In this document: piece after piece, positions 11,404 through 24,219 of the stretch
Position numbering within the stretch: the first letter of the stretch is position 1
Layout: each line of letters starts with the position of its first letter
From: Pratylenchus scribneri
Lineage: Eukaryota > Nematoda > Chromadorea > Rhabditida > Pratylenchidae
Assembly: GCA_030063045.1 (NCBI GenBank)
Contig: JAQSEB010000055.1
Span: forward strand, 1-64,000
Length of the DNA stretch: 64,000 bases
Direction: 5' to 3'
Program-made: the position numbers and the translations under genes
The notes under the pieces: model-generated
The model's input: only the letters and a program-made list of their open reading frames with translations
Database searches by the model: none
Told to the model about the DNA's origin: nothing

Positions 11404-12289
11404 TAAGAAAATGTAAACAATGCTCAGACCCCAGATTAACTTCCTTTATTAATATTTAAAATGCGATTTAACAAAATTTGATAATAATTAATTTTACCTT
11501 TTTGTTGGAATGAAAAATTCCAACATTTCCAAAAATGAATGTATAATATTGGATTAATTAAAAAATTCTATAATATATTAATGGAATTTAATGGGTGAGA
11601 TAATATTGAAATTTTAACTGATTATTCATTTATATTATATTTTAATTTTAATTTGACATTGCAAGGCAACTAAAAATTGGTTTGTTTTTAGTAAAGCTAA
11701 AAAAATATCTGGAAATGATTGGATTTGCTTATTGTGATCCATTTTATTTCAATTTATAATGGCTAGAACTAAAATAAATGATTCATTTTTGACGTCAACT
11801 TTTTAAAAAATTTCCTTCTAACAATTAAATAAATGTTTTTGCAATTTTTTTATTCATATTTTTTTCTTCCATCACTAAAAAATAACGTCATATATTTTGA
11901 GATTGCTCACTCATTCTCATTCAGCTTGATCAATTCATTTGTCATTTTTATATTCAAATTAACGATTTACATTACGCTACGGCCCCAAAACCCATCGCAA
12001 AATGTTCAAATATTATGAATTTTGTATGCTATTAATTTATTGTCCTAGGATAGCGAATTTTAAAAAGAAAATGTCTATATCTAGTACTAGTATCACCATC
12101 TATCGAATATCTTCCCGTGTAGATAATAATTTTTATCTTTACAAATAAATTAAATTATTAAAATTGTTTTTTTTTATAAATAACTTTATTCAAACTAAGA
12201 CATAACAAAAGTAAAATTATTTTACATTTGTAAAAAAAAGTTAGAGAAACATAAAATTTTACAAATGTAAAATTTATTTAAAAAAATTA
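11404..12289. other. AT-rich intergenic stretch
   Basis: I see no convincing gene, repeat pair or RNA here; the ORF at 11833-12018 is low-complexity Phe/Ser/Ile sequence. Confidence 0.4.
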
Positions 12290-12445
12290 GAGACCGGCAC
12301 TGGACTGGATCCAGCACCGGATTTTGCTGGATTCCTGGATTTTCCTGGATTATCCAGTCCGGATCCAGTCCAGCAAAAATTATGGGGGAAAAAATCCAGT
12401 CCGGAATCCAGCATCAAAAATGCTGGATCCAGAAATGCTGGATCC
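12290..12445. repeat. CTGGATCC-rich repeat
   Basis: Starts TAGAGACCGGCACTGG and consists of overlapping CTGGATTCC / GGATCCAG words. A short related piece (AATCCAGGCCTGGATCCAGG) occurs at 12951-12971, possibly the other end of the same element. hAT-like start, but no target duplication found. Confidence 0.5.
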
Positions 12446-12979
12446 GGCAGTACAAAATTTGAATTTTTTTTCCTTTTTGATATGTTTTTGCTAAAATTTC
12501 TCACTGCGCGGTAAATTTTGGTTAAAAATTTCGCTCTGAGAGGCCATTTTTAGCTTAATTTTTTCCCTGTGGGTCTATTTTTGGCAAGATTTTTTCCTTA
12601 TGGGAGTATTTTTCGCTAACATTTTTTTTGCATTTTTGACATTTTTTTTTAAAAAAATTCCGCCCAAAATAGCCCCTTTTTTTCTTGAAAATGCCCCCAA
12701 TCCCCATTTTTTTGACTAAAATGCCCTCCAATTCAAACTGAAAAATCATCTGAGATCCCTGACCCTGATTCTTTCCATTAAATGCATATTTTATTTGTTT
12801 CCATTGATTTTTGAATAAACAATAAATCTTTTTTTTTATTTTGTTCAATCAATCATAATATAATAATAAATAACTAAAAAGGCAAAAATGACGATGTAAA
12901 TATTAAGAAAAAATTTTTTTCTCATTTTTAACTACTTTTTAAAAAATCCAGAATCCAGGCCTGGATCCAGGAAAATATA

Positions 12980-13263
12980 ATTCTTTTGGTGTCATTCTCT
13001 CTGTTGACTGTGGTGGTAAAATTAAACAATTTTAAAAAAAAATTATATTTTAATTGCATTTGAAGGCCTGCAAATTTGATGACGATTGCCCAGAAAATTG
13101 GTGTTATAGACGTTGGTGTTCCCAGAAATGCAAGCCTAGGGTGACAAAAAAATTTTGCACGCGTCATTCACAATGCCCCGAAAATTGGTCCTGTTCTTCG
13201 GGTGATGGAGGAAGAGGTGTTATGGGAATATGCGTTCAAAAACTGACAAAGAGGGCCAATTGA
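12980..13263 (+). CDS. Cys-rich secreted protein, 5' end unclear
   Basis: The last exon, 13066-13263, follows an acceptor (TTTGAAG). It encodes about 65 residues with two imperfect repeats around CPENW (DDDCPENWCYRRWC and HSQCPENWSCSS) and 10 cysteines, ending in a stop. An upstream segment ending at a GT donor near 13015 encodes hydrophobic IILLVSFSLLTVV, a plausible signal-peptide end, but I find no in-frame Met: a CTGGATCC repeat lies just upstream and may have replaced the 5' end. Not a family I can name; its look is that of a secreted disulfide-rich nematode protein. Confidence 0.5.
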
Positions 13264-13307
13264 AAAGAATTATCCATTGATGAAATATTCCACAAAAATC
13301 AAATAAC

Positions 13308-13695
13308 GGGTTGGTAATGTTTCAGTACCGCACGTTTCAGTCCCAGCCACTTTGTTGAGCCATAGCTCAACAAAGAAGAAACCGTATGATGCAATCTTGG
13401 TATCATTTGATAGAGCTATCTGAACTCTATCGAATAGTGATAAAGCTTTTTTGATTAACTTAAATTTTAAATGACTTAAAGTTGAATAAGTGAATACAAG
13501 TCGCTTTTTCTTAATTAAAAGCTTGTAATTAAGTGGATATCAAACTTTTCGCAGATCTCTATATACTATTTGATAGAGCTCAGATAGCTCTATCAAATGA
13601 TACCAAGATTGCATCATACGGTTTCTTCTTTGCTGAGCTATGGCTCGTCAAAGTCACTGGGACTGAAACGTGCGGTACTGAAATGTGACGGTCCG
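13308..13695. mobile_element. Hairpin MITE with CAAATAAC flanks
   Basis: Arms of about 120 nt (GTTTCAGTACCGCACGTTTC... / ...GAAACGTGCGGTACTGAAA) with matching inner words (TATCATTTGATAGAGCT). Flanked by CAAATAAC at 13300-13307 and 13696-13703. No coding sequence. Confidence 0.8.
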
Positions 13696-13989
13696 CAAAT
13701 AACATTTGTAAATTTTTTTCCAATTTCAAAAAATCAAATAACATTTGTAATTTTTTTTTGTCAAATTTCGATGGGAATGCATTTTTATATAATTTTTGGA
13801 TAAAATACTAAATTTAAAAACAAATAATGAAATTTGCCAAGTGGGTTATCATTTTGTCTGAATTTTTCATTTTTTATTTTATTTTCTTCTTATCCCATCC
13901 GCATTCCGCATTCAATTCCCCTTCCCCAGACAATGACCTTCATCGACTATTTTTCATTTCCATTTTATGTGGCCGAAAGCGGCAAAGAT

Positions 13990-14700
13990 AAAAATAAAGA
14001 TGGCAAATAAAAAATTGCGCCTCTTTTTGAACCAAGAAAGAATAAATTGGGAGCAGAAAAGAACAAATTTCCCTCGATTCAATCCATCCCTTTGTGTTTT
14101 GGAGGAGGCTCGGCCTCGGCTGCCAAAGTGGCAATAAAATGGGACTGGAAAATGGGAATGCGGGAAGGAAGGATGGATGAGTGGACCGAACAAAGGCCAT
14201 TGGACCACCCGGCAACATTGGTAGTAGAATTGTTCTTGGAATGGGAGGGGCGAAAAGGGCCCAAGGGCCCATTCTATTCGAATTGGGCTGCTTCAGAATT
14301 CGAGGCAGCTGGCAGTACCGTTGCCGTTTTTTTGTCCCTTCAATTCCCTCCCCCCTCCTCTTATTTTCCTTTCTTCTTCTTCCTTCTCCCCATTTGCCGG
14401 TCGTTGGCTTGACAAGGATCTCGGCGGGTGTTTCATTGCCACTCCCCTGTGTTTGTTGCAATTTGTGTGGCCTGGGTTGGGCGCTGGGAGAGGGAGACAC
14501 GTTTGGGTGGCCCCGACGCCTTGCCATGTCTTTGTTGCGATTTATGTGTGGTCTGGGTTTATGTGTGGTGGCTTGGGTGGTATTTTGGCTGAATGGATGG
14601 TCCTTCTCCAATCTCCACCTTTCCCATTCCATCCATTAATTTTACTTGCTCGCCCTTTTTGCTTAGGGGGAAAACGCCTGTGGTGTATCCCTAGGGAATG
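13990..14700. other. GC-richer region upstream of DM-TAZ gene
   Basis: Base composition rises well above its surroundings. Because stops are rare, ORFs of 80-230 codons occur in many frames on both strands; they overlap and are low-complexity, and none has a recognisable domain. I treat it as non-coding, possibly the upstream regulatory region of the gene starting at 15100. Confidence 0.4.
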
Positions 14701-15099
14701 AGAAGAGGAAGAAAAGTCTGATATGGACAAAAATGGCCTTTAACACATTTTCCTTTTGTCCATTCATTTTAATTTCCTAGTGGCAAAATATAATTTGGAT
14801 GTTTGCCCGAGGCAATATTTCCCCAAATCTGTTGCAATATGCAACCATAATTTTTGTCCATCTCCATTCTCCATCTATACAATAAGATGAGAGAAATGGT
14901 AATTGATGTAAAAAAGGAAAATGGAATTGCCTGCTTAATTCCAAATTTGCTCTATTTGTATATTGCCAATTTTCTTCTTTATCTTTTTTATGTGAAATTT
15001 ATAATTTAGTCAGATTCATTATTTTTTTTACTTTGTTCTCTTAAAGGTCAAACATTCATTTAATAAATAATATTTTCATTACCGAAAAATCTACTAAAA

Positions 15100-18000
15100 A
15101 TGGATCGAAATGGCAGCGGAAACATTTCTTCTGGCGAGAATTCTGGCGACGAATTCGATTTTTGTGAAATTCCATCGGAGGAAATGGACATGAAAATGGT
15201 GGTGGAAAAAATTAAAAAATTGGAGGTTAATTCATTTAAAAATAGATTCGAAATTTTGATTTTAAAATATAGGCTGAAATGGCGGAAATGAAAATGAAAA
15301 TGAATGGAATCGAAAAGCTGCAGGTTTTGAGATTAACTGATGAGGTTTTATTCCATATACATTTTCAGAATCATTGTGAAGCATGCAAAGTGGAATGCAC
15401 ACATTCCGCAGAGAAGAAGCTGGAAGTACAGAAAACTATGTAAGAAAGTTTTTTATTTTTGATTGAGTATGGCCAACCTTTAGCTTATATATATATAAAA
15501 TAATAAGTCATCTAAATTTGTCAAATTTTTAATTTTGGAATTTATTTAAACACGAATATGACCTTTATCAGTGGTCATTGCTGTACTTAATTAGTTTTGA
15601 TCCCCTTTTTTATTAAAAGGGGGAAAAATGAAAGATCACCTTTTTGGTTATTAGGGGTAGGGTCATTAGGGGTTACTTGAGATGAGATCCTATCCCTGAT
15701 TCCAATTAGCAATTACCCTAATGCTGACGACCCATGGAGGGGGAGGATGGGGGACCCTTTACTTTTCCCCAATTGAATTGACCCAAAAAGGCGACCTAAA
15801 ATGCTAAAATAATTAAGTACCGTAAGAGCATATTTGGCCATTTTGGTAAAGGACATTGCCAAAATTTGCCAAATAGGATGAGTTAATCAAAATTGTCATA
15901 AATTGGATGGACAAAATGGAAGCCAAATTCGTGCTTACCAACAAACAAATTTAAAGTTCACTTGGAAATTTCCTATTTTGGTGCATATACCATAAATTTT
16001 ATTGCCATTTTACAGTGCCAATCAGGCTCTCACCGGTTCTTCTCACCTTATCGAAGTTGAGCCTTCTCATTCAATCACCGAGCCTTCACTGATTCAAATG
16101 ATTTGGGAAATGGGCGAAAAATTCGGCGAATTGAAGGCAAAAAATGGTTGGAATAATGGAATGGCCAAATTGAAGGAAAAATTTGATGAATTGCAAATGA
16201 TAGCAAATGATGAATGGAATGGAAAAAATGGCGAAATAAAGGAAGAAAATTCATCAGAAAAGTTTCATGAAATGACAAACGATGAAACTCAAAACATCCA
16301 ACCATCAGAACAGTCAGCTCAGAGTGGTTTTGAAACAATTTGAATTTTCAAATATAATTTGCGTATTTGTTGTAGTTTCCAAGCAACCAGTAGAAGAACA
16401 ATTTGGAGGAGATATGGACCAAAATCAACCGAGCATCGATCTCGTCTTACTCCAAGAAAAAATTAAAAATGCAAAAACACCGGAAGAACGAGGACAAATC
16501 TACAACGAACTCAAGAAAGCTCCTGAACTTTTGTGTGAATTTATGAAATACAACAAAAAGGTTTTTAATGTTTAAAGATAAAATTTAAAATATTGTAGCA
16601 TGGAGCTTTAATCCCAGTTTTGGGAAGGCAACAACCAACAGACCATTACCAGCAGGATAATCAAGCAGGTCCCGGAGCACCCTCTTTGGATAGCCTTCGA
16701 CTTGATTCGGCCATTGGGAATGGACTCGACTCTGATTTGAGCAGCAGTTGGGGTGATGAAAAGGGCAAAAAATATTTTTGCCAACGATGCCTGAACCAAT
16801 GCGAAGTGAGTGGAAAATGAGCAAATTATAAATGGGACATAGGGAAAAAGTGTGGGGAGGGAAATGGACAATCCAATTGCTGTCAATAAATTACCAAAAA
16901 AAAATTATGAACTTATATAAGAAGTCAGAACTCATCAGACTTTGAATACCTAAAGGGGTTTCCCTGATTAATCATGGGGAGGGGGGTGGCACTTTTCAAG
17001 ACCTACAAATTAAAATGGATAGCCCCAATTTTGGCGCCTGGCTAACCTGACACCGTTTTTAATATAAGTTTGATGATTTTTTATCAAATTTAAAAGCTGA
17101 CTTTTGGCTATCATTTTATCATCAATATTATTAAAATTGTTTCAAAATGAAGAAATTGTGCCCATTAAACTTTTAAAATTTTCGTTATTAAAGATTTAGT
17201 GAAATTTGTAAAATTTTGCAGGAACATCCGCGCAAAGGCCATAAGCCATTCTGCCGCTATCGAGAATGTCAGTGCGCTGAATGCCATAATGTGGGGAGAA
17301 GACGAATACCGAACAATGCATTGAGCACACGAAAACCAGGCGAAGGCAAAAATGGAGAAGGGAAGAAACAACAAAATGGCCCAAGGCCAAGAGAACTAAA
17401 ATGTGCGCGTTGCAATGCTCATGGGGTGGAAAGCATCCTTGAAGGTCACAAAAAGGTGAGGCCACTATAAATGGGAATGGGAATAAGTAGTTAATTTTGC
17501 TAAATTGTTTGGATAAACACACTTCAAGGGAATTATTTCTTTTTTTTCTAAATGTAATTTAAATTTTTTTTAAACATTTTTGGCCTAGTTTTTATAAAAG
17601 GTTGGAGAAAAGATTTCTTCACTGATTTTGTAGCCATAGCCATCTATGGAATTGGAAGTCACTCTTTGTTATCAAAAATTATAAAACCTTTTCAAATTTA
17701 GTCCATTTGCCCTTTCCGTGAATGCCATTGCGAAAAATGCAAGTTGGTCGAGGAAAGACGCGCATTGATGGCCGCCCAAATCAAGTTGCGTCGAAAGCAG
17801 AAGAAAGAAATGGCCAATGGAATTCATGTGGCCAAATCCAGCTACAGCAATCCACGAATGCCATTGCCATTCGAATTTGAAATAAAGAAAGAAAATGCAG
17901 AAAAGTGCCATGGAATGGATGGAGAAGTAATTTTGAAGGAGAATGGAGAATTGAAAGCGTCAAAAGTTGAAGAAAAGTGTATTTTTGAAAAAGAAGAAAA

Positions 18001-19957
18001 AGCCGAAAAATTGACGGCGATGTCTGCGTATATGATGAACCCAACGGCCGCGTCAAATCCCATTGTTGAATTGAGCCAATTGAGCAGTCAAAATCCGCAA
18101 ATTCTCTCTCAGCAGCTTAGTTCACATCCTCAATTTCGACAAGTCATGCAAATGTATATGCAACAAGCAGCGATGACAACAATCACAACAGACCAGCAGA
18201 ACCAATCCCAGCAGAAGACATCACAGCGCGAATTCATGCCAATGCCACTCGAATTTGAAATAAAGGAAGAAAATTCAAAAAAGAATCATGGAATGGAAGG
18301 AGAAGGAATTGTGAAGGAGAATGGAGAATTGAAAGAGGCAAAATTTGAAGAAAAGTGTTTTTTTGAGAAAGAAGAAAAAGCCGAAAAATTGATGTAATGA
18401 TCATTTTCATAATTCATTTCATTAAATTCCCACCATTTTTCAGTTGCCAATACTGCCAAAAAGTGTTCATGAATACGACGAAAATGAATTTACATTTACT
18501 CGAACATGCCGACGAAGAAGTGCAAATGATGCTGCAAAATCCATCTGCTGGGCCAAATGGAATGAATCAAGTATCTCATCAGCAAATTATGTGCGGGCAA
18601 TCGTCGGATTTGGAGAAGCGAAAATTGATTCAACAACAACTTGTCCACCTTTTGCACGCTCATATATGCCAACTACTAGAAAGAGTAAAAACAAATATTA
18701 ATCAGGATTTTCGGGGTCTAGAAATTTAATAAAATTCTGCCAAAAATTTTCAAAATCCTGACAAAAAATCTGGCATGCTTAAAAACGTATAGGTATATGT
18801 TAGCGTTAAAACTGAAATTTCAGTTAAAATTGAAATTAACACACTTTCTCGCTGTAAGAAGCAGAGCACCGAACCCTAGCCCTAACCATAACCCTAAACC
18901 CATGCCGGCCCTACCATAACCCTATCCTTAGTTTTTCTTTCTCTGCTTCTCTGGCGAAAATAGAGTGTGAATTTCATTTTTAACTGAATTTCAGTTTTAA
19001 CGCCGACATATAGAAACATAATGCTTTTAAAAATTTTTATACTTCATTTTTAGCTTATTATTTGAACAATTTGGGAGTTGAAATATATAATAATTTTTAC
19101 AATTATGTCGAAGAGAAAATCTTATCAAAAATGGTTCCGATAGGGAGAAAATTTTGATAAGTTTTAAATAAAAATTTAAAAATCTGGCAAAATTCTAGCC
19201 GTGATATAAAAAATTCGGGAAAATATAGTAATAATATGGCAACCTTCGATGATATTATTTTGGTTTTACTATTTTTTGCCACTAAAAATATTTTAAATGC
19301 CACTAAAACAGTTTTTGACTTATAATAAATCAGAAACCGGTTCTAGACCTTACAAACCTTATACCAATTTGTAAATCTCATCGAGACGAATCAAATGGTA
19401 TATTTTGTCATGGTTTGATCAAAATTAAAGGTATTAAACCGTTTAAATCATTTTTCCAGTTTTTGGTTTTAAACTCTTTAATTCTTGACCAAACCATGAC
19501 AAAATTATACCATTCGATTCGTCTCGATGAGATCTACAAAATGGTATAAGGTTGTAAGGTCTAAAACCGGTTTATGATTTAATACAAGTCAAAAACTGTT
19601 TTAGTGGCATTTAAAATATTTTTCTATTATTTTGTCAAAATTTTTCAGCAAGAACCGCATAATCTTACCCAATGCCCAAAGCCCTACTGCGATGTGATGA
19701 AGAAAGTGCTCGATCATATGGTGAATTGCAACCTTGGCCGTCAATGCCAATATCCGCATTGCGTATCATCTCGTCAAATAATCACACATTGGAAGAATTG
19801 CATCAAAGAAGATTGCCCCGAGTGCAACACTGTGAAGAAATACATCAATCAAATTTATCGAAGTGGCTCGGGGAACGATAGTTCGAAAATAATTTTGCAT
19901 TTGCTAGATCAAAGTGGGTCCAACACTAATCAAGACCAACAATCCACCGGCGAGTGA
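15100..19957 (+). CDS. Double DM-domain, C2H2 and TAZ1 zinc-finger protein (MAB-3-like/CBP-like chimera)
   Basis: Ten exons: 15100-15225, 15273-15323, 15369-15439, 16016-16326, 16376-16560, 16599-16805, 17222-17455, 17702-18393, 18444-18684, 19649-19957; all phases agree, giving 808 aa. An N-terminal coiled coil (about 25-80) is followed by an amphipathic stretch at about 212-247 loosely like a CBP NCBD. DM domain 1 (306-354, [20 protein letters not shown]) and DM domain 2 (375-432, CARCNAHGV ... [14 protein letters not shown]) match the two-DM layout of C. elegans MAB-3. A C2H2 finger lies at 627-647. A TAZ1 finger (683-775, RKLIQQQLV, then [12 protein letters not shown]) keeps the family's His/Cys ligands. 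DM domains bind DNA in sexual development; TAZ1 binds transactivators. DM with TAZ1 is unusual. The last intron (964 nt) holds two hairpin elements. Confidence 0.85.
18808..19002. repeat. Hairpin with CCCTAA-like loop
   Basis: Arms AAACTGAAATTTCAGTT... / ...AACTGAATTTCAGTTTT with GAAGCAGAG / CTCTGCTTC inside; loop of CCCTAGCC / CCCTAAAC words. Lies in the last intron of the DM-TAZ gene. Confidence 0.7.
19283..19625. repeat. Hairpin element, CGAGACGCATCG family
   Basis: Arms end in AATATTTTAAATGCCACTAAAACAG and its complement, with the GACTTATAATAAATCAGAAACCG and CTCATCGAGACG core inside. The right arm ends 23 nt before the last splice acceptor of the DM-TAZ gene. Confidence 0.8.
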
Positions 19958-20034
19958 AATGGCAAAAAAATGAAGAAAAATGAGAAAATGGAAAAAAGAA
20001 TTAGTGGAAAAACACAAAAGGATGAATGGTGAAC

Positions 20035-20345
20035 ATTAAAACAATCAAAAATTGCAATGATATCTTAAATTATCCCCTTTTTCAAAAATATTTCTTAAAT
20101 TCCAAATCATTGTTTTATAAAATTCATCAATTTTATAAAACAAATACACATGAAAATCTTTCTTTTTCTTTCTTTTTAAAATGCATCAAAATATTTTCGA
20201 TTTTTGTAATTCAAAAAATTTCGGATAAATGATAAAATGTAATCTTCTTACCATGAAAATAAGTTAAATTTTGTTTACAAGCTTTTACATTTTTTAAACT
20301 TTTTTGGACACGAATTTATGGAATTTTTATATTTAATTTTTTTAT
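20035..20345. repeat. Sequence shared with 10258-10640
   Basis: Begins about 80 nt after the DM-TAZ stop codon and probably includes its 3' UTR; same order of words as the copy at 10258. Confidence 0.6.
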
Positions 20346-20696
20346 AATTTTAGGATGCAGTAAATTAAAATGAAAGAAAGATTTGTCGAAAATTTACCAA
20401 ATAATATTTTTTAAATTCCAGAATAATGATTAAATACTAATTAAAATTTGACAATTTCAATCAGCATAATTCGGGTATATTAAGAAAGACTGAAATTTAT
20501 ATGATAATAAAATTTGTGTTACTTCAATAAGTTTTTGTATAACGATTATCAATAATTCTGTAGCGAATTTTTGTGCAGAAAAATCGATTTTTTTTTCTCC
20601 AATTAATTTAAATTTATCCGATAAAAAAGTTGTACAATGGTTTTTAAATAGCTAATAGTTGGAAAAAATTTCCAGTTTTATCAATATTCTCCTAAA

Positions 20697-23600
20697 TTAA
20701 CCAAAAAATTTCAGCTTTCTATCAGTAGGTAATTTGAATTCCAACTTCGTCATCAAATCAAAATGCTCCTTGCCAAAATTTGCTTTGATGGAAGTGCCTT
20801 TCGAGCATAGGCTAACTGCCGGGAATAGATTGAGATTAGCAAAATGGGAAGGCAGAACAGTCATTCCTTAGAATTAATTAATATAAAAAATATTTAAAAA
20901 ATTTTTGAATAACCAATTAATGCTCCATTGCAAATGGCATAGCACATCAAATGGCCAGCCATCGAAACCAGATAAATGCCAATTAAATCGTTTTCAGTAA
21001 ATGTTTTCAGAGCAGTATCGTACGAATATCCTCCGACCAGAATTTTGCCACCTTTCAGTCCGACTGAGTTTCTACTAGTGCCCAATTGCTTGTCAAGTGG
21101 ATATTCCGAGTCACAAAATCCGATTGCCACATCAAAACTGTGAATTAATAATAAAAATATTGTCTTTTCTAAATTTTGTGTTTTCCTTAATAAAAACATT
21201 TTATGTTTTTCTTAATAAAAACATTTTGTGTTTTCCTTAATAAAAACATTTTTTTGTGTTTTCCTTAATAAAAACATTTTGTGTTTTTTTCTTAATAAAA
21301 AATTTTGTGTTTTCCTTAATAAAAACATTTTGTGTTTTCCTTAATAAAAACATTTTATGTTTTTCTTAATAAAAACATTTTGTGTTTTCCTTAATAAAAA
21401 CATTTTTTTGTGTTTTCCTTAATAAAAACATTTTGTGTTTTCCTTAATAAAAAAATTTTGTGTTTTATTAATAAAAACATTTTGTGTTTTATTTAATAAA
21501 AACATTTTGTGTTTTCCTTAATCATTTTGTGTTTTTCTTAATAAAAAATTTTGTGTTTTCCTTAGTAAAAAAAATTTGTGTTTTCCCTAATAAAAAAATT
21601 TTTGTGTTTTCGTTCATCCAAACATTTATTTTGTTTCAAAACATTTTGGATGTTTTTTGTTTTTCAAAAAATGTATGTATATTAGCAGAAATTTAAATTT
21701 TTAAAAAATTAACTGACCGATTTTTCAAAATTTTTGTCTCATAATAGCCAACAATTTTGAATCCATCTGCTTTGTTCAAAGATAATTTTGAAATTGGAAG
21801 TTCGGCACGAACAGTAATAGGTCCTTAAAAATAATTTTTGTATTTCAAAGAATTTTTATTGAATTTTTACGATCATTTTTTCCCGAATGAGTCAATGTGA
21901 GTCCATCTATGCCAATATTCAAATCCGGTTGAAGTTGGTCTCGATTAACCGTCCATTTATTATTTTTGGCAAAGGAAAAATTGCTTATGGCTTCTTCCAA
22001 TTGAAGTGATGCAAACTGTTTGTGCATTTTTTCAAAAACCGGTCTTAAATAATAGTCAGCCAAATAATCCAAAAAATAAATTGCAGATAGCATGAAGAGA
22101 CAGCATATGAATATCTCATAGACAGTCCACCGTCCTACATAGTAAATGAGCTGTGTTCGTCCGTCACGCTAAAATTGGTGTTTTATTTATTTTTGACATT
22201 TTCTTTTTTTGAATATTTTTTTTTCCAAAAAAATGGGTGCAGTTTTTTGGCGAATAAATCGGTTTCTTTTACCGAAAGTTTAATAACTTGTACTTGTTGG
22301 TATTTGATCCTAGACGAATAAACCTTATACCCATTCTATAGAGCTCATCGAGATGCATCGAATCAGAGGTATTAAACGGTTTAAACCAGTTAAGGTTTAT
22401 GGTTTATTGCTCTTTTAGTTTTGTACCAAACCGTGTCAAAGGTCAAACTATATATTAATCGACGCGTCTCGATGAGCTCTATAAAATGGGTATAAGGTTT
22501 GTGGGTCTAGGATACAACACCAATGAGTTATATTATAAAACTTTCTGCAAAAGAAACCGATTTATTCTCGCTTCACTTTTAATTGGAGTGATTAGTGCGG
22601 CATATGCTGCTCATTCGTCACGTCTAGAGAGAGGAGTTGAATGGTATTAATTTTGGCTAGATTGGAATACTAGGTAAAGACTAAAAGACTATCTGTTTGC
22701 CAGGATTGTCTTCAAAAATATTAATTTTCTTACCACTCGTTTTCCAAATCCGTCATTTTGGATTTCACGCTTTTTTTCATCGCTTCCATTTTTCATTTCG
22801 TCAATTGAGCCTTTTTGCTTTTCGTCAATTGGGTTTTCCAATAATCCAGCAAAGCCTTTTTGCTTTAAGTCCAGCCGTTTTTCCAATTGTTCAATTAAAC
22901 TTTTGTATTTCTCGTCAATTCCATTTTGCATTCGTTCAATGGAGTTTTCGTGTTTTTGTTCCATTTGTTTCTTCATTTGTTCAATTAGGAATTTGTACTT
23001 TTGGTCCATTCGTGTTTCCACAATTTCAATTGAAGTTTGCTTCGCAGCCATTCCTTTTTGCATTTTTTCAATTAATCCTTGAATGTTTTTATTCATTAAA
23101 CTTTTATAAATTATTGAATTAAAAACCATTAAGTTTTGCGTCCATTCGTTCATCAATGCTTTCCAATTGTTCATTTAAACTTTCCACTTCATCTTTCATT
23201 CGTTCAATTAAATTTCCGTACTTCTCATCCATTTCCTTTTGCATTTCTTCAATTGAACCTTTAATGTTTTTATGGTTAATTTTAAAGAATTTTGGTCCCA
23301 AAAATTATTGAAATATTTCTAAAATTAATTCCTGGGTATATTCCGGGTCGTAAAAGACAAATCTAACTTCAATTTTTTCATATTTTATCATCTTGATAAG
23401 GTAATGTTGAGTGCCAACTTTAACCAAGAAAAAGCAAAGAGGGGACCAAGGCCAACTGAAAATTTTTTTCATAGCCATATTTATATCTCAATCGACACAC
23501 CTCGCCGTGCCGACTTGAATGGTACCATTTTTATAAGCGAGTTATATAACCTAGGTTAAAATTTTTAATAAAATTTTCCTTGGTGCCCTCCTCTTTTCTT

Positions 23601-24219
23601 TTTTGTAAAAATCAGCATTATCTTACGAAGATGGCATGATATGACAAAATGGATGCCAGATTCTTGTTCTACGACTCTGATAAGATCAGAAATTAATTTA
23701 GAACTTTACAATTGTCTTTTTGTTCATTAAACTTTTAAATTATTGAATTTAAACCTTTAAGTTTTTGATCAATTCGCTTGTCCAATTCAGCAAATACGTC
23801 GTTATAATTCACTTGCATTTGTTCTTTCAATTCTTCAATTGAACCCTGATGTTTTTGGTCCATCCCATTTTCCAAATGTTCAATCAAACATTTAAATTGT
23901 TCGTCGATTCCATTTCGCAAAGCATTGAAATTTTGTTGCAAATCTGTGAGCCAAGAATTAGCTGCCGATGAATTTGTCGAATATTTTTGTTTGCCGGCTT
24001 CAATTTCTGATTCCAATTTGTGAACACTTTTCTTTACCTAAATATTTAATTTTTATTTATTTATTCATCAAATTTAACCTCTTCGATGATTGAATTGATT
24101 GACTTTTTATCGGGAATTTTCTCGCAATATTTGCGATGCGAAAGAATTTGACCGGCTGCTGGAAATGTTGTTGAAATTCGAGAGAGGCCAATTTTGGAAA
24201 AGTAGCCAAGGCGAAGCAT
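20697..24219 (-). CDS. SPRY-domain protein with N-terminal module, coiled coil and membrane segment
   Basis: Eight exons, all in phase: 24219-24079, 24037-23755, 23258-23127, 23077-22734, 22168-21871, 21823-21718, 21137-20914, 20866-20697; 565 aa. Exon 1 (47 aa) is Arg/Ser-rich and amphipathic, like a mitochondrial presequence, and is shared with three genes at 36.1-41 kb. Residues 48-300 are coiled coil built from ~30-residue repeats (EKRxDxKxKxxIExM type). A hydrophobic segment lies at about 315-335. The SPRY domain (about 385-556) is recognised from VRAELPISK, GYYETKIL, DVAIGFCDSEYPLDKQLG, GLKGGKI, NDLIGIYL and NLFPAVSL...IKANFG. SPRY domains mediate protein binding; tylenchid nematodes have many, some secreted. 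Subcellular location is inference. Introns hold a hairpin (22252-22562) and a minisatellite (21190-21625). The BEL element lies 346 bp upstream. Confidence 0.82.
21190..21625. repeat. Minisatellite, ~25-bp unit in SPRY intron
   Basis: About 16 imperfect tandem copies of TTTTGTGTTTTCCTTAATAAAAACA. ORFs through it are artefacts. Confidence 0.9.
22252..22562. repeat. Hairpin element, ACCGAAAG subfamily
   Basis: Arms GAATAAATCGGTTTCTTTTA... / ...AAAAGAAACCGATTTATTC with the shared CATCGAGATGCATCGA core; sits in an intron of the SPRY gene. Confidence 0.75.

Noticed and set aside
13940..14639. ORFs of 120-230 codons on both strands
   Set aside because: They overlap in several frames of one GC-richer block, are low-complexity and lack domains or plausible splice partners.
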